Origin: Alphaproteobacteria bacterium
GTDB lineage: Bacteria; Pseudomonadota; Alphaproteobacteria; Micropepsales; Micropepsaceae
Direction of reading: 5' to 3'
Assembly (NCBI GenBank): GCA_019508105.1
Contig: JAEKMB010000128.1
Coordinates: 1 to 11,528, forward strand
DNA: 11,528 nucleotides
Shown here: positions 6,038 to 11,528 of the stretch, one piece after another
How the letters are laid out: each line of letters begins with the position of its first letter
Position numbering within the stretch: the first letter of the stretch is position 1
The notes under the pieces: generated by a model
The model's input: the letters and a program-made list of their open reading frames with translations, nothing else
Told to the model about the DNA's origin: nothing
Databases searched by the model: none
Program-made: the position numbers and the translations under genes

Positions 6038-7888
6038 CTAGGCGCCGCGCTTCAACATTGCAACATGACGGTCGATCAAGTCTGCCAGGACCGGCAACGG
6101 CACAGCACCCGCCGTCACGAGCGCGTCGTTGAAATCGCGCAAATCGAACTTTGACCCCAGCGCCGTTCTGGCCTTGTCGCGCAAGCGATTGATTTCCGTG
6201 TGTCCGATCTTGTAGCCGCAAGCCTGTCCCGGCGTGCCGCAATAACGGTCGACCTCGCTTTGCATACTGGCGCGGGGACGGCCCGTATTGGCGACGAACC
6301 AGTCAATCGTCTGCTCACGCGTCCAGCGCATGGCATGCAATCCGGTATCGGCCACCAGCCGGCAAGCCCGGAATTGCTGGGCTTGCAGATAGCCAAGCTC
6401 GCCGACCGGATCGCCCGCATACAGTCCCATCTCGCCGGCGAGTTGCTCGGCATAGAGCGCCCAGCCTTCAACATAGGCGTTAAAGCCGCTGAGGATGATA
6501 CGAATCAGCGGCAGCTTGCCGGTCTCGGTGACATAAGCGCCCTGCCAGGCATGGCCCGGAATGGTTTCGTGATAGGTGAGGGTCGGCAGGCTGAACCGCG
6601 GCCAGTTCGTCGTGGTCTTCAGGTTGATATAGTAGGTGGACGGCCGCGAGCCATCGATGGCGCCCGGATTCATGTATCCCAGCGGCGCCCCGTCCTGGAT
6701 GTCGGGCGGTACCCGCTTGATGATGACCGGCGCCTTGAGCTTGAGGTTGAAGAGTTCGGGAAGCCTCTGGCGCACCGCCGCGATGCGCCCGCGCAGATAT
6801 TCAATAATCTGGGCGCGACCGATATCATTGTCCGGATATAGAAAGCGCGGATCGCGTCCCAGGGCCGTCATCCGCTCGCCCACCGTGCCTTTGCTCAGAC
6901 CCTGCTTTTTGAGCAGCATGTCCATCCGGGCGCTGATCTCGGCATTCTGCGCCAGACCGAGCGCGTGAATCTGCTTGGCCGTCATGCTGGTAGTGGTTCC
7001 CACCTTCAGCAGCCAGCTGTAATAGGCTTCGCCGTCCTTGAATTTCCAGACGCCGGCATCCGGCGTCGCCTTGGCACCAACCGCCTTGAGCGTGGCGATC
7101 TGGCGGCCCAGGGCGGGATAGATTTTGTCCGATACCAGCTTGGCCGCCGGTCCGGCATAATCACCTGCGATGCCCTGCTTTTTCGCGCGGCTGGTCAGGG
7201 ACGACACCATCCGCTGGTCCGCGGCCGGCATCTTCAAAAAAGCCTCCATCTGGCCCAATGCCGTGGTGAGCAGGAAATTGGGCAGCAACACACCCAGCCC
7301 GACGTCGCGTTTTACGCGCTTCGTCTCCTGGTCGAGAACGGCGGCCATGGCTTCCATACGGGCAAGATAGGCATCGGCATCGGCCTTGGTTTCGATCTTG
7401 TGCTGGCTGTCGAGAAATTCCGGAACGCTGACGAAGCTGCCGGTTTCCTGACTGACGATATAGGGCGTGGCGTTTTCGTTCATGGCGGAGGCCAGGGTAT
7501 TTGCGCCGAATTCGAACCGCCCTCCGTCACGCCCCAGGGTCAGGGCATAGGAAACCACCGCCTTGTCGGTCTGGGCGGCGGGAGAAAGCTGGGCCTGCGG
7601 GATGGCGTCCAGTTTCCCAAGCCAGGCTGCACAGACGTCGCGATCCTTGGCGATATGAGACCAGGACTGGTCGGAAAGCCGCGATTTGAGGCCGGCACGC
7701 GCTCCCTTGTCGAGACCCAGAAAGGTTGCGTTCTCCGGATTATCTTTCAGAAGCGCATCGGCCAGAGCATTGCATGTCGTGCGGAACGCGGCATCCGGCG
7801 ATGTCTGCGCAAGGGCCTGGCCGAAGGGAAATGTCTGCGCCGAAACAGCGGCAGCGCCGGCGAGAAGGTCTCTGCGAGACAGGCTCAT
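6038..7888 (-). CDS. DUF885 family protein, Tat-exported metallopeptidase-like
   Basis: A 616-residue DUF885 protein, about the usual length for the family. The N-terminus is a twin-arginine-type signal (SRRDLLAGAAAVSA..., likely cut after ALA at 27), so it would be exported folded, possibly with its metal already bound. The conserved C-terminal core shows TYHETIPGHAWQ (HExxPGH at 440-446, a variant of the HExxH zinc motif), NAYVEGWALYAEQL (Glu474 a likely third ligand), VADTGLHAMRWT (512-523) and GQACGYKIGHTEI (554-566). These are the family hallmarks and suggest a gluzincin-like metallopeptidase. The substrate is unknown; the nearby receptor and other proteases fit peptide degradation in the periplasm. 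The start at 7888 has GGAG 7 bases upstream and gives the Tat signal. It is divergent from the ThDP gene, with 246 bases between the starts. Confidence 0.92.
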   Translation of the reverse strand: MSLSRRDLLAGAAAVSAQTFPFGQALAQTSPDAAFRTTCNALADALLKDNPENATFLGLDKGARAGLKSRLSDQSWSHIAKDRDVCAAWLGKLDAIPQAQLSPAAQTDKAVVSYALTLGRDGGRFEFGANTLASAMNENATPYIVSQETGSFVSVPEFLDSQHKIETKADADAYLARMEAMAAVLDQETKRVKRDVGLGVLLPNFLLTTALGQMEAFLKMPAADQRMVSSLTSRAKKQGIAGDYAGPAAKLVSDKIYPALGRQIATLKAVGAKATPDAGVWKFKDGEAYYSWLLKVGTTTSMTAKQIHALGLAQNAEISARMDMLLKKQGLSKGTVGERMTALGRDPRFLYPDNDIGRAQIIEYLRGRIAAVRQRLPELFNLKLKAPVIIKRVPPDIQDGAPLGYMNPGAIDGSRPSTYYINLKTTTNWPRFSLPTLTYHETIPGHAWQGAYVTETGKLPLIRIILSGFNAYVEGWALYAEQLAGEMGLYAGDPVGELGYLQAQQFRACRLVADTGLHAMRWTREQTIDWFVANTGRPRASMQSEVDRYCGTPGQACGYKIGHTEINRLRDKARTALGSKFDLRDFNDALVTAGAVPLPVLADLIDRHVAMLKRGA

Positions 7889-8134
7889 GCGAACACTCCA
7901 TTGTTCGACGACGAAATGTTAGGATGACGATAGAGTCTTTGGGTAACCAGGACCAGAACCATTGCGCCGCACGCGGCTGTGCGCCGGTCGCTGGGCTGTC
8001 ATGCAGAGCCCTGGTGGATGAGGCAGGGGCAGGCCATTATAGTTGCGCTCAGCTTCGGGTTTGATGGTTTGATGCCCGATAGGTAAGCCTTGCATCCCTT
8101 TTAAAAAATGCGCCGTTATCCGGAGGCGGCTTTT
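7889..8134. other. Divergent intergenic region between DUF885 and ThDP enzyme genes
   Basis: These 246 bases must hold both promoters, but I see no strong -35/-10 pair for either gene. The clearest local feature is the ribosome binding site CGGAGGCGG at 8121-8129, 5 bases before the ATG at 8135, which decides that start over the ATG at 8108. A short inverted repeat, GGGCT-N9-AGCCC, lies at about 7992-8010. No RNA gene or repeat was seen. Confidence 0.4.
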
Positions 8135-9826
8135 ATGGGCAACCCAGTCATTTCGGCCAGCAAACTGTCGCCGCGGCGCGGCGCGGGCGTCCTGCTTGAA
8201 ATCCTCCAGAGCGAGGGCGTCGAATATATTTTCGGCAATCCCGGCACCACCGAACTGCCGCTGATCGATGCGCTGCTGGAGGCTCCCGCTATCCGCTACA
8301 TCCTGGCCCTGCAGGAAGCCAGCGCCGTCGCCATGGCCGATGGTTACGCCCAGGCTGCACGCAAACCGGGATTTATCAACCTGCATACGGCCGGCGGGCT
8401 GGGCCACGGCATGGGCAATTTGCTGAACGCCAGCGTGTCGCAGACCCCGCTGGTGGTGACGGCGGGGCAGCAGGATTCCCGTCACACCATCACAGACCCC
8501 CTGCTTTTCGGGGACCTGGTTACGATTGCGCGGCCTGCGGTGAAATGGGCACACGAAGTCGCGCATGCCGACCAGCTCCCGGTTCTGGTGCGGCGCGCCT
8601 TCAACGATGCCAAAGCGGTCCCCACCGGGCCGGTTTTTCTGTCGCTGCCGATGGACGTGATGGAAGAGATGTCCAGCGTGGGGATAGACGAGCCTTCCCT
8701 CATCGACCGCCGCCCGGTCGCGGGTTCGCTGCCCGTGCTGGCCGAGTATCTGGCCAAGATCGTGCCCGGCCGTCTCCTCATCATTGCCGGGGATGAGGTG
8801 CATTTCAGCGATGCCGCGATGGAAGTGGCGCAGTTGGCGGAGATTCTTGGCGCTCCGGTCTATTGTTCCTCATGGCCGTCCCATATCCCCTTCCCGACCA
8901 ACCATCCTTTATGGTCGGGCAAGATCCCGCATAACGGCGGCGAAATCTGCCAACTGCTCAACGACTATGACGCCGTGTTTGCGCTGGGAGGGAAATCCCT
9001 GATCACCATTTTGTATACCGAAGGTTCGGCTGTCCCGGCCGGTTGCGCGATCTTCCAGATGACGGCCGATGTGCGCGATCTGGGCCGGACCTACAGCACC
9101 AAATTGTCGGTGGTCGGCGACATACGAGATTCTCTGCGCGCCCTGAATCCGCTGGCACGGGCACAAGCCGGGGAGACGGCCGCTCCCCGCGCCGCACTGG
9201 TGAGTCAGGCCGCCGAAAACCAGCAGGCGCGGCGCGCCGGGCTCGAGGCGCTTGCGCGCCAGCAATGGAACGCCCCCGTCATCACCCCGCTGGTGGCCGC
9301 GCATGAAGCCATGCGTGCCATTGGCCCGCAAATCGCCGTCGTCGACGAAGCCGTGGCGACTTCCGAGTATGTCCGCGGCTTCCTCAACAGCCCTTCGGCG
9401 CGGCAATATTCCTTCACCCGGGGCGGCGCCCTGGGATGGGGAATGCCGGCGGCGGTGGGCGCCAGTCTGGGTCTGGGGCGGATGCCTGTCGTCTCGTTGG
9501 TGGGCGACGGCGCCGCGCTTTATTCGCCGCAAGCGTTATGGAGCGCTGCGCATGAATCCCTGCCGGTCACCTTCGTGATCATGAACAATCGTGAATACAA
9601 CGTCCTGAAGAATTTCATGCGGGGCCGGGCCGGCTACATCTCGGCGCGTACCAACCGCTTCATCGCCATGGACATCGACCAACCCCTGATCGACTATCAG
9701 GCGATGGCTTGCTCGATGGGAATCCCAGCGCGCCGGATAGACAAGGCTTCCGATATCGCGCCCGCGATCGAGGCAGGCATTGCCAGCGGCAAGCCAAATC
9801 TTCTGGAAATCGTCATCTCCGCCTGA
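8135..9826 (+). CDS. Thiamine-diphosphate-dependent decarboxylase, benzoylformate-decarboxylase-like
   Basis: A 563-residue ThDP enzyme with the full three-domain layout. The N-terminal pyrimidine-binding domain has IFGNPGTTELP (33-42), the catalytic-type Glu61 in LALQEA, DGYAQAARKPGFINLHTAGG and VVTAGQQ. A central domain covers about 195-340. The C-terminal diphosphate-binding domain has the signature GDGAALYSPQALW...IMNN (458-485). The sequence closely follows benzoylformate decarboxylase (MdlC): Glu61 matches its Glu47 and His84 its His70. However, the active-site Ser26 aligns with Thr38, and no histidine appears near the place of His281 (LITILYTEGSAVPAG). A 2-keto-acid decarboxylase is likely; an acetolactate-synthase-like or oxalyl-CoA-decarboxylase-like role is the alternative. 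The ATG at 8135 is chosen for its GGAGG at good spacing; the ATG at 8108 has none. No mandelate or aromatic pathway genes are adjacent. It ends one base from the convergent marC stop. Confidence 0.85.
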   Translation: MGNPVISASKLSPRRGAGVLLEILQSEGVEYIFGNPGTTELPLIDALLEAPAIRYILALQEASAVAMADGYAQAARKPGFINLHTAGGLGHGMGNLLNASVSQTPLVVTAGQQDSRHTITDPLLFGDLVTIARPAVKWAHEVAHADQLPVLVRRAFNDAKAVPTGPVFLSLPMDVMEEMSSVGIDEPSLIDRRPVAGSLPVLAEYLAKIVPGRLLIIAGDEVHFSDAAMEVAQLAEILGAPVYCSSWPSHIPFPTNHPLWSGKIPHNGGEICQLLNDYDAVFALGGKSLITILYTEGSAVPAGCAIFQMTADVRDLGRTYSTKLSVVGDIRDSLRALNPLARAQAGETAAPRAALVSQAAENQQARRAGLEALARQQWNAPVITPLVAAHEAMRAIGPQIAVVDEAVATSEYVRGFLNSPSARQYSFTRGGALGWGMPAAVGASLGLGRMPVVSLVGDGAALYSPQALWSAAHESLPVTFVIMNNREYNVLKNFMRGRAGYISARTNRFIAMDIDQPLIDYQAMACSMGIPARRIDKASDIAPAIEAGIASGKPNLLEIVISA

Positions 9827-9827
9827 A

Positions 9828-10445
9828 TCAGCGTCCGCTTAGTGTCAGGATACCGTCGGCAACATATTGAACAGCCAATGCCGCCAGCAGAACGCCGAGC
9901 AGGCGGCCAAAAACCATCTGTCCCTGGGCACCGAGCAGCCGCTCAAGCCGCGACGATACCCGGAATATCAGCACGCAGGACGCCAGTATGATCGCCAGGA
10001 TGACGATCAGGAAGACCATGCGGCGCCAATCGCCATTCATGCGCCCGGCAAGCAGGACCATGGCGGTGATCGCCCCGGGACCGGCCATCAAGGGAATGCC
10101 AAGCGGAAATGCCGCGATGCCGGCGGCGTTACTGGCGCCTCCGGTCTGATCGGTTTTCCGGTCGAGGCGCCGGCCGAATACCATCTCGAATGCTATCGCA
10201 AACAGCAGCAGACCTCCGGCAATCCGGAACGCGGACAGGGAGATTCCCAGCTTTTCCAGCAAGGCGCCGCCGAACAGCGCACTGCCGGCCAGCACAAAGA
10301 ACGCGATAATGGCGGCGTCCCGTCCGACCTTATTCTTGATGGCGGGGGACAGCCCGCTGGTCAGGCCGATGAAAATGGGGCCCAAGCCGGCAGGATCGAT
10401 CACCACCAAAAGCGTTATGAATGCGGAAATAAATTGCTCGGTCAT
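9828..10445 (-). CDS. MarC family (UPF0056) inner-membrane protein
   Basis: A 205-residue polytopic membrane protein, the normal MarC length. About six hydrophobic segments are visible, near residues 4-25, 44-63, 70-90, 112-133, 142-162 and 178-200. Family landmarks include LLVVIDPAGLGPIFIGLTSG (12-31) and FPLGIPLMAGPGAI (113-126). MarC was once linked to multiple antibiotic resistance in E. coli, but that link was not upheld, and the transported substrate is unknown. The start at 10445 matches the typical MarC N-terminus (MTEQFISAFITLL); its ribosome site is weak (GAGCGAG). A promoter-like pair for this gene lies at 10518-10489. The 3' end meets the ThDP gene with one base between the stops, so neither gene has its own terminator in the gap. 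Confidence 0.92.
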   Translation of the reverse strand: MTEQFISAFITLLVVIDPAGLGPIFIGLTSGLSPAIKNKVGRDAAIIAFFVLAGSALFGGALLEKLGISLSAFRIAGGLLLFAIAFEMVFGRRLDRKTDQTGGASNAAGIAAFPLGIPLMAGPGAITAMVLLAGRMNGDWRRMVFLIVILAIILASCVLIFRVSSRLERLLGAQGQMVFGRLLGVLLAALAVQYVADGILTLSGR

Positions 10446-10474
10446 CGCTCGCTCAGCACTGCTTGTGCAGGTGC

Positions 10475-10518
10475 TTTATTCCTTCGCCAGTATAGCTCTA
10501 TAACGGACTTTGTGACGA
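10475..10518. promoter_or_regulatory. Overlapping divergent promoter-like elements between marC and methyltransferase genes
   Basis: An inverted repeat, TATAG-CT-CTATA (10491-10502), creates two face-to-face -10-like boxes. On the minus strand TATACT (10494-10489) has TCGTCA (10518-10513) 18 bases upstream, a fair pair for marC. On the plus strand TATAAC (10499-10504) has a poor -35 (TTTATT at 10475-10480, 18-base gap) for the methyltransferase gene. The -10 boxes are good matches and the -35 boxes are weak. Simultaneous use would be sterically exclusive. Confidence 0.4.
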
Positions 10519-10578
10519 CGAAGCTCGGACTGCTCTGACAGGCCACAAGGCTCGATGATCGCGGTGAAAGGAATCGCC

Positions 10579-11301
10579 ATGATATTCAGGATTTCCCTAT
10601 TGGTGGTGGCATTTGCGCTGTCGTACGGAGCCGCGACCCTGTCGGAGGCGGCCGTCATTGCCACCCGCCCCGCCGACCAAGTGGCGCAGGATGCTTTGCG
10701 CAAGCCCCAACAGACCTTGGCCTTTGCCGGAATCAAGCCCGGCCAGCAGGTGGCTGACTTTTTGCCAGGTGGCGGCTATTTCACCCGGCTGATCAGCGAC
10801 GCCGTGGGGCCATCAGGTCATGTCACCATGCTCGAGACAACGCGTTGGGGGGCGGAGAATATCGCGTCAGACCAGAAGGTTATCGATGAAGGGCGCAAGA
10901 ATGTCAGCCTGGATACCGCTTCATTCGGCCAATTCAGGCTGGCGGCCCCGGTGGATGTATTCTGGACCTCGCGAAACTATCACGATCTGCTGATTGCCAA
11001 GTATGGCGATGTCGACATGGCGGCATTCAATCGTCAGGTGTTCGCGTCCCTCAAGCCGGGGGGCCTCTATTTGGTGCTGGATCATAGTGCGCCGGACGGC
11101 ACCGGCTCCAAGCTCACCGCCGCCACCCATCGCATCGACGAGGCGCTGGTCAAATCCCAGATCGAGGCTGCGGGGTTCAAGTTGGAAGCCGAAAGTCCGC
11201 TGCTGCGCAACGCTGCCGACAACCGCAAGTTGTCGGTCTTCGACAAGAGGATTCAAGGCCGGACCGACCAATTCCTGTTGAAATTCCGCAAGCCCGGCTA
11301 G
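10579..11301 (+). CDS. Exported class I SAM-methyltransferase-like protein (COG4798 type)
   Basis: A 240-residue predicted methyltransferase with an N-terminal signal peptide or anchor (MIFRISLLVVAFALSYGAAT). Methyltransferase motif I is recognisable as VADFLPGGGYFTRLISDAVG (58-77), followed by strand two ending in Glu86 (HVTMLE). Other conserved blocks are FWTSRNYHDLL (128-138), FASLKPGGLYLVLDHSA (155-171, motif-IV/V-like region), ATHRIDEALVKSQIEAAGF (182-200) and a C-terminal GRTDQFLLKFRKP. These match the COG4798 'predicted methyltransferase' pattern. Motif I has FLPGGG where classic enzymes have a GxGxG run. The ATG at 10579 is preferred over the ATG at 10555 because GAAAGGA lies 7 bases upstream and the signal peptide starts cleanly. 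Export of a SAM-dependent enzyme is odd, because SAM is cytoplasmic; the family may bind something else. It is divergent from marC. Confidence 0.82.
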   Translation: MIFRISLLVVAFALSYGAATLSEAAVIATRPADQVAQDALRKPQQTLAFAGIKPGQQVADFLPGGGYFTRLISDAVGPSGHVTMLETTRWGAENIASDQKVIDEGRKNVSLDTASFGQFRLAAPVDVFWTSRNYHDLLIAKYGDVDMAAFNRQVFASLKPGGLYLVLDHSAPDGTGSKLTAATHRIDEALVKSQIEAAGFKLEAESPLLRNAADNRKLSVFDKRIQGRTDQFLLKFRKPG

Positions 11302-11398
11302 CACACAGGTCGCGGAGACGCGCGTCCGCTTGCGCCTTAAGCAGCTCCAATGGCCTTACCCAAAGGATGGGACGGCGCGATTGGCGAGCGGGAAACGC
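11302..11398. other. Intergenic gap after the methyltransferase gene
   Basis: This short gap lies between two convergent genes. A small hairpin, GCGGA-N8-TCCGC, lies about 11 bases after the methyltransferase stop (roughly 11312-11329). It has no T-run, so it is a poor terminator. Nothing else is recognisable here. Confidence 0.3.
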
Positions 11399-11528
11399 TT
11401 AGACTGTCGAGGTTGTCGACGATCCGACGACGGTTCCGCTGACGCCAGCCGCCGGGGTACCGTTCGAGTGCGTGGCGGCAATGATGCCGATAGCTGCGCC
11501 GACCACCCCCACGCCAACCAAGACAAAT
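11399..11528 (-). CDS. C-terminal end of a small hydrophobic protein (5' part off window)
   Basis: On the minus strand a frame enters at the window edge and stays open for 42 codons to a TAA at 11401-11399. It reads FVLVGVGVVGAAIGIIAATH and then a Gly/Ser/Thr-rich tail ending in GSSTTSTV. The first 18 or so residues form a clear hydrophobic, membrane-type stretch with glycine spacing; the tail is low in charge. This fits a small membrane or exported protein whose start lies beyond the window. The start is not visible, so the length is unknown, and I recognise no family. Being open and compositionally coherent is the only support; a chance open frame cannot be excluded. Confidence 0.45.
   Translation of the reverse strand, partial: FVLVGVGVVGAAIGIIAATHSNGTPAAGVSGTVVGSSTTSTV

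Noticed and set aside
7919..8803. Minus-strand open frame of 294 codons opposite the ThDP gene
   Set aside because: The composition (His, Arg, Gln, Gly rich, no domain) is that of a shadow frame over a well-recognised plus-strand enzyme gene.
1..11528. A defence, mobile-element or secretion system
   Set aside because: No integrase, transposase, nuclease, toxin-antitoxin, CRISPR or secretion gene is visible. The RLACYD motif alone does not support type VI secretion.

Overview
The window looks like a chromosomal stretch from an alphaproteobacterium. The DNA is visibly GC-rich, and it carries a TonB-dependent receptor of the oligomer-scavenging style, several exported peptidase-type proteins and Shine-Dalgarno-led genes. 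This fits Caulobacterales, Sphingomonadales or Micropepsales-like relatives, but the assignment is an inference from gene style, not from a marker gene. There are no rRNAs, tRNAs, CRISPR arrays, phage genes or insertion sequences, and no gap longer than 300 bases without a gene.

Left part (1-7888), all on the minus strand. Reading in the direction of transcription (right to left): a Tat-exported DUF885 metallopeptidase-like protein (7888-6038); a small exported protein with an RLACYD motif (5980-5471); a 239-base regulatory gap with palindromes and a strong leader hairpin; a 1001-residue TonB-dependent outer-membrane receptor (5231-2226) closed by a near-perfect intrinsic terminator (2202-2166); then a two-gene unit with a two-lobed retropepsin-like aspartic protease (2074-1163) and, 21 bases on, an M28 zinc aminopeptidase (1141 to the left edge). 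The M28 gene is broken: an internal deletion removed the catalytic segment and shifted the frame. Together the set suggests uptake and periplasmic breakdown of peptides, but that is inferred from gene content only.

Right part (7889-11528). A thiamine-diphosphate decarboxylase resembling benzoylformate decarboxylase (8135-9826, plus) runs head-on into a MarC-family membrane protein (10445-9828, minus), with one base between the stop codons. A 133-base divergent gap with overlapping promoter-like elements separates marC from an exported COG4798-type predicted methyltransferase (10579-11301, plus). The last 130 bases hold the 3' end of a small hydrophobic protein on the minus strand, not closed within the window.

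I found no convincing new multi-gene system. The items most worth a second look are the deleted M28 gene, the structured leader of the receptor mRNA with a repeated GGGGAC element, the exported methyltransferase-like protein and the active-site divergence in the ThDP enzyme.
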